Shown here one piece after another: positions 29,690 through 41,186 of a stretch of 64,000 bases of DNA. The first letter of the stretch is position 1, and each line of letters begins with the position of its first letter. Both the position numbers and the translations under genes were made by a program. The notes below the pieces were generated by a model. The model worked only from the letters and a program-made list of their open reading frames with translations. It was not told the origin of the DNA and ran no database searches. The stretch is from Epiperipatus broadwayi (Eukaryota; Onychophora; Udeonychophora; Euonychophora; Peripatidae), in assembly GCA_028023455.1 (NCBI GenBank), contig JAQFVV010000012.1, positions 11,978,864-12,042,863 on the forward strand, written 5' to 3'.

Positions 29690-31194
29690 TTACAAAACTG
29701 TAACATTCTAGAAGCTTTAGAAGATGAAAAAGAAAAGGGTATAATAATTCTACCCTGATATAAACTTTGGATAACAAATCAATGGTTTTTGGGATCAAAA
29801 GGAGAAGTAAGTTCTATATGGTTCTCTTCATTGCAAGAGGTGAGTTGTAGATTGGGAAACCCAGAAATATTTGGGGCATGGCAGTAAAAGGAGAGGGGAC
29901 AGTGTTCCCAGAGGATATCTTCCATGCTGAGGATTTATTTAAATTAAAGGTGAGTCCTGACTCAGAAAAGAAACAGAGCATTTTGGCAAGCTTTGGAATT
30001 AGCTTTTGTGATGGGAGAAAAACAGGTCATCTATGTATGCTATGTGGGGGATTGATCTATTGAGGGTGGGTATTAATATCCCAAGGAGATCTTCTTCAAG
30101 TCTAATTAATAGAGGATTAATGTAGATTATAAATAGAAGGACACTCAGAGGAGAGTCATGTGGAATAGAATTTGTTGGGGTAAAGATGGTGAGATAATTT
30201 GTTGGGGTAAAGATGATGAGATAATGTCCTGTTGTTGAGAAAATTTTCTATAATATTGATTATCCCAGTTGGGATATCATATTTGGCAAGAAGATTGATG
30301 AGGCAGTGTGTTCTGATAGAGTCGAAGGCACCAGCAATGTTCAGCTGGATGACTACTGGTTTAAATTTTCTCATGTTTCTGGTATAATTGACTATCATCT
30401 TGAATAACGCTATTGTATCAGTGGTTGAAGAACCCTTATTGGCATCCTGGTACTGGGATATGAATGAAAGCACCTTATCCTGGATCTTATTCTTGATTAT
30501 TAATTCAATAACTTTGATCATTAATGGTGTCATAGAGATGGGCCTAAGATTCTCAAGGCAGGATGATAATGTATCCTTCTTGAGAAAAGGCACCATCTCT
30601 ATAGGATACAGGCCACCAATGTCAAGGGGTTTGGTAGATATGAGATGAACCATTCTATGTATGATTGAACCAAACATTTTTTGAGGTGAAGAAGGAAAAA
30701 TCAAGGGGTGGCATGGAGACCCAGATGTGTTTTCTCCAGCATAGAGGATAGTTTAGTACTAATATCTTTTTCAGTTATGCTGTAGTTTATAGCTGAGGAT
30801 TCTTTGAGGTTAAGATGATTTGAATCATATTTTGTTAATTTGGTTTTGAAAAAATTAAGAATTTGTATTATCATGCTGTTGCCTGCATAGATGTTATTTT
30901 CAATTATGATGAAGGAGGGAGTATTTAATTTATCCTTATGGCCCAGAACCCATCTAATATAGCCCCTGGACCAATTATGGAGCTGTCTTAGGAAGATTCT
31001 CAATTTTTTGTTGAGATATAGTCAGCAATCACTTGTTGATTCATTTTGTATTGCTGCTTAAGATTAATGATTAGCTCTACTGAAGCAGGGGCTACAAGTA
31101 TCTGTTTCAAGGTGTTGCTGATTAAATTCATCTTGTGGTGAATGAAAGTGAGACCGTTATTCTTGGCTGTGTTAAAAGAAATTATTGTACTCAA
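29690..31194 (-). pseudogene. LINE-A copy 3, linker and reverse transcriptase
   Basis: This segment is broken into several frames. 31000-31194 and 30701-31003 carry the linker with 'WSRGYIRWVLGHKDK', the counterpart of 'EYIRWVHGRPQ' in copy 2. 30156-30704 carries 'PIEMVPFLKKDTLSS', 'LENLRPISMTPLMIKVIEL' and motif A 'VIQLNIAGAFDSIRTHCL'. Farther downstream, in another frame, come 'DSPLSVLLFIIYINPL' (motif B) and the catalytic box 'IAYIDDLFF' (about 30.03-30.06 kb). The C-terminal zinc module seen in copies 1 and 2 is missing, and the sequence passes into LINE-B at about 29.69 kb. A 31-bp block with 'attatctcac'-type repeats at about 30165-30225 is locally duplicated. Confidence 0.85.
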
Positions 31195-31257
31195 AAAAAT
31201 ATCGATGAATGTGAACCATGCACCTTTGCAGGAGGTAAGGTGAAGATGTCAATTTTC

Positions 31258-32073
31258 CTAAAAATATATGTAACACTTGGATAAGATTGCTTCTGGGACA
31301 GTGGTCTTGAGTAGGATGCAGGTGAATGACTTCAAGCACTCAAATGGCTGTGGAACCTGGTCAATTGATAGATTGGTCTTTAGGGCCAGGTAGTCTGAGA
31401 AAGGAATAGATTGGAGGGAGGGATCAATGATGAAATGGAGGTCTGGGGAGTAGTAAGCCAGATCTATGAGGGTCACATATTGCTTAGTATAGTAGAAGGC
31501 TTTGGTAGAAAAGAAGCCCTCTGCACACATAAATGGGGGTTTTATGAGATGAATGTATCTGGAATTGAAGTGACTGTAAGTAGTATTGAAATCTTCAAAC
31601 ATTAATGTAGGATAGAAGATGGATCTGAGTGATACATTTATTTGTTGGATTAATGAGTGAATTAACAATAAGTCTCTCTTGAAGTAAACAAAGATGATGT
31701 TCAATTTAAGGGACCAGTGAGACAATGTTGCAATTAAGAGATATTGATTGATGAAGCTTATTTTATATGATTTGAATGGTGAATATTTAGGAATGAGGAT
31801 GGCAATATCTACAAAGGGGTGGGCTGAAGTCGAGTGATGAAAGGACCCTAGTTTGGCAATTTTAATTAGTAATTGTGAATTTGAGAGTGAATGTAGCTTA
31901 GTTTCTGCAAGACAGATGTTATGAGGTTTAAATTGGTTAATCCAATTTGTAATTGATTCTATGCTTCCAATAGAGTTCAAGCCACGGACGTTAAAGCCAG
32001 AAAATTTAAGATTCATGTGGCTCAGACTGAAGCAGTTAAGTTGACCTTTGTCAGATTTAAGCAAAAAGTGCAT
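31258..32073 (-). pseudogene. LINE-A copy 3, AP-type endonuclease domain, 271-codon open frame
   Basis: This uninterrupted minus-strand frame encodes most of an apurinic-type endonuclease domain. 'LKFSGFNVRGLNSIGSIES' opens the domain (the Asn in 'NVRGLNS' matches the first conserved Asn of the family), 'KPHNICLAETKLHSL' carries the conserved Glu (residues about 50-64), and 'LMFEDFNTTYSHFNSRY' replaces the usual GDFN with EDFN. Near the end 'SIPFSDYLALKTN' corresponds to the SDH motif, with His changed to Tyr. These substitutions at likely catalytic positions suggest a dead enzyme despite the open frame. Confidence 0.85.
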
Positions 32074-32100
32074 GGGCAGTTGAGAAATTGGAGGGAATCT

Positions 32101-34068
32101 TCACTACTCATTTCTTCCACATAGTAATATCTGAGAAACTTTATTACATTAATGATAATATTAATTAACTAAGAAAAACACAATTATGAAAAAATATATT
32201 AAATAATCCTCCAATGATTGTCATGATTTAAAATTTATCTCAATGACATATTTAGCCATGTAAAATCCATACTGCATTTCATTAAGCACTGGATACAAAT
32301 TCATAGTTTGTTATATATAGCAATTTTATTTCAAAAGATGTTATAGTTTTATCCAAAGGATTAGCATTCATTATTTCTTTCATTTGAGATATATTGAGAT
32401 ATATAATTACTCTATTCACTTGTAGGTCTGTAATCCATTTACTAATGGTTCTGATCACATATCTGCTTAAAAGAATCTTTGAGTTTATTATTTATAATAA
32501 AGTATTTCTAATTAATTTTTGAAAATTCAGTATTTCTTCAAGTGACCACTTTACAGAAGCATTATTATTTAAAAATTTTCCTTTCATAATTAAAGATGAC
32601 ATAAATTCACAATATAGAGACATATGTGCACATTTATTTTATCATATTTTTGAAAATAAATATGAGCAACTTATTTAGAATTAATAAATATATTTTTCCG
32701 AAAATATATCAGCTATTTACCACAACTTTCAATTGAAAAAGTTCAGCGATTTATTATTGAAGTTGTGAGACAACATTCTATATATCAATTTATCCATTTT
32801 CAACTAATAGTTGACTATAATAAATGATTCTTGCAATAAAGAATTATTTAATTAATCAATGATAGTTTCTGTTTTATTTGTTGTTATTCATCCTTCTCCT
32901 AAAATGATGAAAAGTTATTTTGCCTAGCAAAGGCAAATGCCTAGACTAGTTAATCTAGCCAATGATCATGTAGATGGCAAACAAAATGGATATTTAAAAA
33001 TTTGAACCTGTTTTGTCCTGAATGCAATAAAAATTTGTAAAGACTGTCTGGATTTTCCAAACTTCAGCTTTTATACCAATTATCACATGGTGTCTGAATT
33101 ATAGAATATCTCCATCATGCATTGGCATTTTTTCAATTGTTTGTGAAATATTTGAAGAGGTCATCATGGTTATTGACAGGCAAAATGTTAAAGTTAAGAT
33201 TTTTGAATCAATGGATTAAAAACTTTATGAATGATATTTAAAATGAAAAAAAAAATTCAGTCTTTTCCAATTGCTTCAATTTTATTTCTGGGTTTTAAAA
33301 TAATATTGCAAACATTTATTTAAAATAAATAAACCACAAAACTATAAAGTTCTCAGATATTTATTTCAAGTAATTTTAAATTGGTCTCAATTTTTGCTAA
33401 ATAAAAATGTAAACAATAAAAAAATGTAAACACATATTTCCACACATGCACACAAAATATAAATTTGAGCTGTTTATTCTGCATGTAAATAAAAATGTAA
33501 TCTAATTATAATTGTTTTATCTCAAAATATTTTAATGTTGTAATGTTAAATTTATAATTCTATTCTTTATTTCTCTATGAAATTAATTGTTTATGTGTGT
33601 AATTATATCTGATTATATCATTTGTTATTGTTGTTCCTTAAAAAGAATAACGACAAAATATAGGTGGCTTATGTATCACAAGCATTCATAATAAAACCTG
33701 CTTGGAAAGTCATTCAAAAATGCTTTATAAAATTATATATTTTTTCATGAACATAAGTATGAGAAACTATTAAACATGACATTGATTATCTAAGATGCTA
33801 TACAACCAATGACAGGGATGAATATATGTGCTTTACTATAAAAATTAAAGCCAATAAAATTTTTACAGTTTTTTTTAAATATAATAGCCAATTTACAATG
33901 ATACTATAAGGTTACACTGTATATATACTATAATTTAATTTAAGGATGCTAATTTTTTTTCACAACTATGATACTCTCCCTCTGTCCATATTATTTTCTT
34001 AATAATTATTACTAATCATATATATCATATTTAAATACATGCATAATATATATACTTTAAACTAGATG
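32101..34068. other. AT-rich non-coding DNA
   Basis: No gene, repeat family member or RNA gene recognised. The region is high in A+T with scattered stops in all frames. Confidence 0.5.
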
Positions 34069-34257
34069 TAATTAGAGGGGATTTGAACCCAGACATTCAA
34101 GTTCTCTTTAGTCATCCACTCCATCTTATACAACTGATATACATGACTATATACATTTATTATTTTCATGTGTATGTGGTCATGTGTATCACTTGTATAA
34201 GATGGAGTGGATGATTAAAGGGAGTGTGAAAGTCTGGATTCAAATTCCCTTTAATTA
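34069..34257. mobile_element. 189-bp foldback MITE-like hairpin
   Basis: Two arms of about 80 bp are near-perfect inverted repeats, separated by a loop of roughly 30 bp. The element starts taattagaggggatttgaa; the complement of its other end is taattaaagggaatttgaa. No coding content. Compact size and long terminal inverted repeats fit a miniature DNA transposon or foldback element. No unambiguous TSD is visible in the AT-rich flanks. Confidence 0.8.
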
Positions 34258-34269
34258 TATATATATATT

Positions 34270-34790
34270 GAATTAAATATTTCCATAAATTGTTTTTATA
34301 ATACAGAATATAAATGAAGAGATAATATCCATTTAATTAGAAATAACATTGAACCTTGGCATGTTACCAAGAAATTATCAATTACTACTAATTGATAATT
34401 GCTGAGGACAAATCCGTTTTATCATTTAACCTATAATAGCTCTTTCATTTGAATTTTTGTTGATGTAAAAGGAATCATCTTGAGTTTAGAAGGCTAATTT
34501 TTATAGGTGTGAGAATGTAAAAAAATAGCATCTTTCTTGACATTCAGCAAATAATATTTTAAACTTCTCCAGAGAGTTATATATGTTGAATTCAATATTT
34601 CCATGGATTGTTATTATAATAAAGAATAGAAATGACTTCAACAAAAACTAAGAGAAAAGTTGAAGGAAAAATCTGATTTGGTATCAGGGATTGTCAATTA
34701 GTAGTAATTGATAATTTCTTGGTAACATTAAAGTTCAAGGTTATCTCTATTTAAATGAATATTACTTTCTCATTTCTAGTTTTTATTATA
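34270..34790. mobile_element. Foldback family FB-B, copy 1
   Basis: The ends of this 0.5-kb block are inverted repeats: 'gttaccaagaaattatcaat' near 34365 pairs with its complement near 34705, and 'agagataatatcca' near 34318 with its complement near 34745. The inner part includes 'tagcatctttcttgacattc'. The same set of sequences, in the same or inverted order, occurs at 38.75-39.26 kb and 52.0-52.7 kb. No protein is encoded. Confidence 0.8.
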
Positions 34791-34799
34791 TATATAAAT

Positions 34800-35551
34800 A
34801 CAGGAAAGCAGTCAACATATTTATATATATATTTGTTTTCTTTTTTCATAATAAATGTTTTATATTTTTCATTCTGTCCCATATTATAAAATAATTTTTT
34901 TTTTCATGTTTTAGTATGTTTTCTTGTTTCTAAACTTAATATTCTTGTTGTAAACAATAATGAACTCCTAATGTTATAAACTTCAACAACAATCTTGTTT
35001 TGGCCTCATATTAATTATATTAGCATTTTTATTTATAATTCAATTTTAATTATATTTTTGTCTATTTTTTGCACTCATTAAATTATCTACTTTCTTTGTA
35101 ATGTTGTTATTAATAATCAATTCAACTCAATTCACTCTTGTTTTGATTCAATATTAGTTATAATAGCATTTTTTATTTATAATTTCATTTATAATTATAC
35201 TTTTCTTTACTCATTAAATTATCCATCTTCTTGTTCCAATTTCTACCACACTATAGACATAATATGCTCTTGATTTATTTTAAATTTCATAAAAATATAC
35301 TTTATATAAATGTACTTACCATATAGTTTTTAAAAACATTTTAATATTTGCCTTAATCAACTCATCTCAATTTATTACCAATTAATCCAATCAAAAAATA
35401 GTCTAAAAATTCTGTTCCCAATCATAAACTGGGGTCTCTGAGCCATTAATAACTATTAGTTATTATATTTTTTCTATTGTTATTTCGTATGACTCATAAT
35501 CTTTAAAATTTCAAATCTTATTATCTAGCTTATTTCAAATTTCTTTTTATT
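34800..35551. other. AT-rich non-coding DNA
   Basis: I see nothing recognisable. A phrase around 'ttaattatattagcattttt' (35012) recurs in altered form near 35158, indicating a weak local duplication of about 145 bp. Confidence 0.4.
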
Positions 35552-35565
35552 CAGTAATAATAGTT

Positions 35566-35744
35566 ATTAAAATAGGCAAAACTATGGATGAGTATGCACT
35601 AGATAGGGATTTTGTGCACAAGCCTTCTGGCATCAATTGATTACACTGGCTTGCACTGAATGGCACTACTGTATGGAAAGTTTTGCCTGTTTTAATAATA
35701 GGTATGAGTAAGCATAAGAAATGGTAATCATGTGATGTTTAGTG
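35566..35744 (+). mobile_element. Hammerhead-associated foldback family (HF), short copy without ribozyme
   Basis: This 179-bp insertion is flanked by a 14-bp TSD, cagtaataatagtt, at 35552-35565 and 35745-35758. It begins with a short inverted piece of the family end (attaaaataggcaaaact) and then runs through the plus-strand 'tail': gatgagtatgcactaga, 'cacaagccttctggcat', 'ttgcactgaatggca' and 'agttttgcctgttttaat', finishing near gtgatgttta. The same tail lies downstream of the ribozyme in the copies at 48.5-49.3 and 59.2-59.9 kb. Confidence 0.85.
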
Positions 35745-35758
35745 CAGTAATAATAGTT

Positions 35759-37472
35759 TTATAGTGATCTATATTGATATTATATATGTATAAACAATTA
35801 TCTTCCACAAATATATTGTGTCTGACCTTTACGATTACGTTTTTTTGACTCTCATTTTAGAAATGGAAGCTAGTAAATTCATAACGAAATTTCAACTAGG
35901 ATCAAGTCATAATGCTTGTTTATTATTGATTCCGGTTTGCTGTGAATTGATATTTTTAATTAATAGCAAAAATCTTTTTGTAGATGGATATATGTATGTG
36001 TAAGCGTGAAATTAAATTTTTGAGAATCTGTGCAATCTATATAGCAATAAATGTTTGAATACACGCAATTAAAGATTTGCAAGTTTAATACTATCACAGC
36101 ACTTAAAAAATCTCATTAAACATTTAATGATGTCAATTTTGATTTTATTAAAATGCAAATAATTAATTTTGAAAACCAGTCTAGATTTTTTTTTAACATC
36201 CTCGATAATATCAAGAGCTGTTGGAATTTAAATAAGATATAAATACTTTCTCCTTTATTTTATTGAATTTTGATAAAGTAACCTGGATTAAATTTTGAAA
36301 ATAATTATTTGCATAACATTAAATAGATAATTTATTGTTATAAGTGGTGGAAATAATATTAAATTCTGCTGCTATTAAACATTTTAATCGTCTTATTCAA
36401 TTGTTTGTATATCTATATGTGAAATAAATCGCTGGTGGTTTTAATATTACAGAAAACTTTTATCTAATAATATATAAAAAAAATATTCTTTCAATATCAT
36501 TTTTAAAGGCATACTATAATTTAAATATTTGCATTTTAATGCATAATTTAATTAAATAATTCATAGTTATATATATATGAATAATTCATAGTTGCGGCTT
36601 TACTTCATTAGCGTTTGAAATCAATAAATATATATATGCTTTGCGCACAGATACTGAAGCTATTTAAAATTAAATGTTGCTGCGAGCGCGCTTTCGGGAT
36701 ATTTCATAGTCCCATATTCATGGCTACTGGAATTTATTTGAGAACTATAATGGTGTTAATGCAAATTTATGCAAATTTGTGTGAAGATGCTACATAGACC
36801 ATTTTCGAGATAGAGAAAAGCACATATACATATTTATTAAATAGTTCATATAAATTAAAAGCTTCCATGTTTTATTTTTTTACAACATTTTCATGCTCCT
36901 GAAATGCTATTTTATATCATCATTATTTTTAATTATTATTATGCCACTGCAGGATGAAGGTCTCTTCAACTCTTTCAATGGTGTCAGCAATACATGTTTG
37001 TTCTTTTATTTATGTATTTTGCCATTACTCTCTTTTTTATTTTTGCTCCATAAAGTAAAAATTCTATACTTTTTTTTCTATTAAGTATCAGAGTGCCAGA
37101 TTCATATATAAGCACTGGTACACACATTTATTAAACCTATCTTTTCAAATACATAGATATATTTTGATGTATGTCAATAATATCAATAAAAGAAGAACAG
37201 AATTGGACATATATCAAAGGTTCAACAATTAACCTTCTTGGAAAAAGGAGCAAAACAATTTTAAAATGTATCTATTGATTATGGTGAACAATTAAAAAAA
37301 TATATGCACAATAAAAAAATAATATGAAAAAATGGATGCCTACTATCTTGATTAAATTTATTCTGCATTATTATTCAAGAGAATAGAGATATTTGATATA
37401 AAAAAATTAAATTGATTATCATTCAAAAATGCACTGTATATATATAACAATTAAAATAATAAATATAATGGC
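35759..37472. other. Non-coding DNA with a CpG spot and a repeat scrap
   Basis: At 36675-36710 lies an isolated CpG-bearing stretch (tgctgcgagcgcgctttcgg) inside a 60-codon frame at 36615-36797 with no known motif. At about 36940-36990 the phrase 'ccactgcaggatgaaggtct' resembles a conserved repeat motif I associate with invertebrate genomes, but I cannot name its family. Otherwise AT-rich with no gene. Confidence 0.35.
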
Positions 37473-37934
37473 AATTAACTAATGTTTACTGTCTTTCAAT
37501 CCCAGAAGTACTTTCAGTTAATTTCTTACCCTGCCTTGACTGTCTTTAAATTCAAAAAACAAAATTGAAGCAAATGTCATCAACTCAAATCCCATGAATC
37601 CTGAATGCTAGAAGCTTGTCCATTAATTATATTCATTTTATTTCTATTTATTAAAATTGCCTTCTTAATTTTTTCTTTTATTATGGTTTATTTCTTCATG
37701 AAGAATCTTAACACTTTCAATATCAAACTTAAATTTATATTTACATGTCCTTTCATAATCCAAGAAAACTGAAGCAGTCATTAAATCATCATTATTTTTA
37801 CTTTTTACATGCTTGTATAACAATTCATGCTCCTTTAATCTTTTTTTAATACTGCACCTCAATTCACCTATATATGATAACATATATCTGCAAAAAAATT
37901 GAAAAAAGATTAAATAAGATGAATTGATATACAA
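37473..37934 (-). pseudogene. PLE GIY-YIG endonuclease relic, left arm of an inverted pair
   Basis: The minus-strand frame at 37665-37934 contains 'YMLSYIGELRCSIKKRLKEH', the second half of a GIY-YIG nuclease core (Y-x-G followed by the conserved Arg in KKRLKEH). 'YKFKFDIESVKILHEEINH' and 'NKRK' follow, the usual downstream block of Penelope-like elements. 'KKAILINRNKMNIINGQ' and a Trp then follow in another frame. In PLEs this domain sits at the C-terminus, after the RT, and makes the target nick. The GIY half is missing or beyond the break, and no RT precedes it here. The same sequence is present in inverted orientation at 38.04-38.43 kb. Confidence 0.8.
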
Positions 37935-38040
37935 ATATTTGAAAAGTTAATGAATAATTCTAAAAATGTCATACCTGCCAAGCAGAAAAGTAATGTGTAT
38001 CAAATTTTTGTGGATGTATGCTATTGTACAGTGAATCAAT

Positions 38041-38430
38041 GTGCGGTATTGAAAAAAGATTAAAGGAGCATGAATTGTTATACAAGTGTGTAAAAAAATA
38101 AAAATAATGATTTAATAACTGTTTCAGTTTTCTTGGATCATGAACAAACATGTAAATATAAATTCAAATTTGATATTGAAAGTGTTAAGATTCTTCATGA
38201 AGAGAAAAACCATAACAAAGAAAAATTAAGGAACCAATTTTAATAATTAAAAATAAAATGAATATAATTAATATACAAGCTGCTAACCTTAAATTCAGGA
38301 TTAATGGGATTTGAGTTGATGATGTTTGCTTCCATTTGTTTTTTGAATTTAACAGCAGTTGAGGCAGATTAAGGAATTAACTGAAAGTACTTCTGCAGTT
38401 GAAAGACTGTATATATTAGTTAATTATTGT
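38041..38430 (+). pseudogene. PLE GIY-YIG endonuclease relic, right arm of an inverted pair
   Basis: The plus strand reads 'IEKRLKEHELLYKCVKK', then across frameshifts the nucleotide equivalent of the left arm ('ttgatattgaaagtgttaag', 'ttcttcatgaag'), ending with 'gaattaactgaaagtacttc'. It is the mirror of 37473-37865 with about 0.17 kb between the arms. It is more decayed than the left arm, with stops at several conserved positions. An HF foldback element is inserted 70 bp downstream. Confidence 0.7.
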
Positions 38431-38502
38431 TGTACTTATTATTTTTATTGTTATTGCAATAGTTTTTTAATTAATGGACTTTTTATTTGTATTATATATC
38501 TA

Positions 38503-38733
38503 AGCCAATAAACATCACATGATCACCATTTCTTATACCTGCTCTTAACTGTTATTAAAACAGGCAAAATTCTCTATACGTATTGCCACTCAGTGAAAGC
38601 CAGAGTAATCAATGGATGCCAGAAGGCTTGTGCGTAACACTAGATGGGATTTTATGCACAAACCTTTTGGCATCCATTGATTACTCTGGCTTGCACTGAG
38701 TGACAATACGTATAGAGAGTTTTGCCTGTTTTA
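38503..38733. mobile_element. HF family hairpin, copy without ribozyme
   Basis: This 231-bp element is flanked by a perfect 12-bp TSD, attatatatcta, at 38491-38502 and 38734-38745. It is a near-complete palindrome: an inverted tail (starting at the complete family end, agccaataaacatcacatg) joined through a short loop to a plus-oriented tail that stops at 'gagttttgcctgttttaa'. Both end points are the same as in the copy at 59.2 kb. No coding content. Confidence 0.9.
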
Positions 38734-38744
38734 ATTATATATCT

Positions 38745-39262
38745 ATATGAGGAGAGAATATCCATTAAATAGAAAAACAATTTAACTTTTGATTACTAAT
38801 AAACTATTAATTACTATTAATTGATAATTCCTGCAGCAAAGCAAGTTTTTTTCATAATAGCCCTTTTTTGGGAGTCATTCCTCTTTTACTTTAAACCCAA
38901 GTTCTTATATGGATTTAAACCCATAAATCTATGTAATAAAATCCATATAAACATTTAATTCACCATATACAACTCTCTGAAAAAGTTAAAAAATATTATT
39001 TGCAGAAGATTAAGAAAGATGCTATTCTTTCACATTCTCACACCTATAATAAATAGCTTTCTGGGTTTAAATCCATGTAAAAACTTGTATTTAAATTAAA
39101 AGAGGATCCCTTTTGTTTTAAAGACCTCCAACAAAAGAGATATTATGAGAAAAACTTGCTGTGCCTCAGGAATTGTCAATTAGTAGTAATTGATAATTTT
39201 TTAGTAACATCAAAAGTTCAAGTGCTTCTTTATTTAATGGATATTATCTCTCATATCTATAT
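38745..39262. mobile_element. Foldback family FB-B, copy 2
   Basis: Starts just beyond the right TSD of the HF hairpin. The arms pair: 'gagagaatatccattaaat' near 38752 with 'atttaatggatattatctct' near 39232, and 'attaattgataattcctg' near 38814 with its altered complement near 39175. The centre contains 'agaaagatgctattctttca', the complement of the core found in copies 1 and 3. Confidence 0.8.
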
Positions 39263-39591
39263 AATAAAATCCATATAAACATACATATATACATGTGTGT
39301 GTATCTCAATTTGTATTAACAATTTTAAAAATAAATATTATACTATGATTTCTCTTTGACTCTTTGACTATAATATTAAATAATATTCAATTTTTATTTT
39401 AATTAAATACATAGAAATTATTAACTATACTTTAGTTAATTTATACATTCATTTATTTATACATTATAAAATATGAGCTAAATTTAAAAAAAAAAAATCG
39501 TATAATTCCTTACCTATGTTTAAAAGAAAAAATTTCCTTAGGAAAAAACATTGCAAAGCAATGTTAGTTGTTCTGACAAAGAAAAAGTAAA

Positions 39592-39891
39592 ATGACAAAC
39601 ACTGCAATTGAAATAGTAAAAACTACTGTTAAAAGGTGTGCAGAAAGAGAAAGAGACATTCATATTTGTTTTAATGTTCTTGAAAAATTAATAAATAAAA
39701 CAAATTGGATTATTCTATGGGGCAATCAATTTTTAAAATATATTTATGTTATTCAAAAGATAGAATTAGCTAAAGAAAGGAGCAGATTTGTATGTTGTCT
39801 ATCTTCTGTATTGTTTAATAAATATTTTTTACACAATAAGTATGCAAAGCATTCAAAGATTTTGATATTGAGAAAAATGTTAGTAGATTAG
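39592..39891 (+). CDS. Unidentified 99-codon open frame, possibly an exon or transposon piece
   Basis: This is one of the few open frames in the AT-rich background with a mixed amino-acid composition ('VKRCAERERDIHICFNVLEK', 'IQKIELAKERSRFVCCLS'). I do not recognise it. No splice sites, partner exons or repeats support it, and it could be chance or a fragment of an unknown mobile element. It starts at an ATG after a run of open codons in another frame. Confidence 0.2.
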   Translation: MTNTAIEIVKTTVKRCAERERDIHICFNVLEKLINKTNWIILWGNQFLKYIYVIQKIELAKERSRFVCCLSSVLFNKYFLHNKYAKHSKILILRKMLVD

Positions 39892-39899
39892 AAGTTCTT

Positions 39900-40938
39900 A
39901 ATTATGATTCTGCATAGATGATATAACTATTTACTTGAAATTAGATTTGGCTCTATACTCATGTTATCAAAGTATACATTGAGCAATATTTACATATTCC
40001 AAAAATATCATATTTTAAAAGATGAAATTCTTATCTTACTTTTTCCTATATTGCCATCATCACTATTGCTAATATTACAACTATTTATTAATATAAAAAA
40101 TTCATTGAATACAGTGACCTACAAAAATTTTCCCAGGCAAGTCATGTTAGACTACTTTTATTAGGTCTTTCGACATGATTTTTTCTTTTGAATTTTTAAA
40201 AAATATTTTAAAAATTGTTTTTTCTTTTTATTGTAGAATCTATTTTAAATATTATTATAATTTTAATCTTGAAGAATACTATTATGTGATCTATTCAGGA
40301 ACATCTAAGAAACATAACTGAACTCTGAGAACATTTGGGAGATAATCTAAAGCAAACATGTCACATTATCACTTACCTTAACAATAGAATAAATATTGAG
40401 TTTCATAAATTGCTATATATCTTTAGCGGTGACAACTGACAAAAAACTTTAATGGATATATAAACATCATCTGATCATTGTCACTTTTGATTTTTATTAT
40501 TATTAAAAGTAATATATGGGCTTAAATGACAATATAAATTTAGTAAATCAGTGAATGACACATATATGACAATGAAGATATATTGAAGTAATAGTTTTTG
40601 ATGATTATTTGAATAATGGTCAAGAATTCACATGGTACATTTAATGATGTGTTCATTCTACTGAAATCATTTAGACTTAAAGAAAGAAATAACTCTTGAT
40701 TAAAATAACTTTTTATATGTAATTATCAAGAATAGAAAGATTATACTTTTTGATAGAATTACTAGAGATATTTTAAAATAAAAAAATGATACATTTATTT
40801 TATAAAGTATGGAAATTTTTTAAGAAATTTATAATGCCATCTAGTTTTAATGATGTTTTTATTTTTTCAACATGTGATAAATTGAATAGTAAAGACTAAC
40901 AATGAATATCAAAATTCAATTCAATAAATTGATTCTAT
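39900..40938. other. AT-rich non-coding DNA
   Basis: No gene or repeat recognised. The short frame at 39961-40164 has no known motif. Confidence 0.4.
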
Positions 40939-40949
40939 TTACAGACAAG

Positions 40950-41056
40950 AATTTTTTTTTTCATGTGTCAAAGCATCGGCCGAGAAGAGAACCTGCAAAC
41001 CCATGACAACTGCTTGTTAGGCAACTGTGCTGACCACTTGACCACCACCTCTTGAA
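40950..41056 (-). mobile_element. tRNA-derived SINE, copy 2
   Basis: On the minus strand the element reads, from 41056 down, a box-A-like 'tggtcaagtggtcagcac', an anticodon-arm-like region, box-B-like 'caggttctcttctcgg', the shared end 'gatgctttgacacatg' and an A run. It is flanked by an 11-bp TSD, ttacagacaag, at 40939-40949 and 41057-41067. It is the best-preserved tRNA-like head of the three copies in this window. Confidence 0.88.
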
Positions 41057-41186
41057 TTACAGACAAGTATTGATAGAAAATTAGTGCTATTTTCGAGAAT
41101 CAAGAACATAGGTATGTTTTTTAGAGGAATATTAATCTTATTTTTTCTTCTTCTTTACCTTCTATGAATTGTTTTATCAATAAATA

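Larger units (their letters stand above)
27212..29690 (-). mobile_element. LINE-B retrotransposon, 5'-truncated copy with (TAA)n 3' end
   Basis: On the minus strand this element contains the end of an endonuclease domain ('NSTIVGNFQFVSVNFPIDAH', about 29.54-29.62 kb), a linker, an RT domain and a 3' UTR ending in ATA/TAA triplets, as known for I-like and some CR1-like non-LTR elements. Its 5' end abuts the 3' part of LINE-A copy 3 near 29.69 kb on the same strand. The upstream half of the endonuclease is absent. A second fragment of the family is at 14.67-15.32 kb. Confidence 0.85.

Noticed and set aside
31411-31605. Plus-strand frames at 29189, 30388 and 31411
   Set aside because: They are antisense shadows of the minus-strand LINE-A and LINE-B coding relics.
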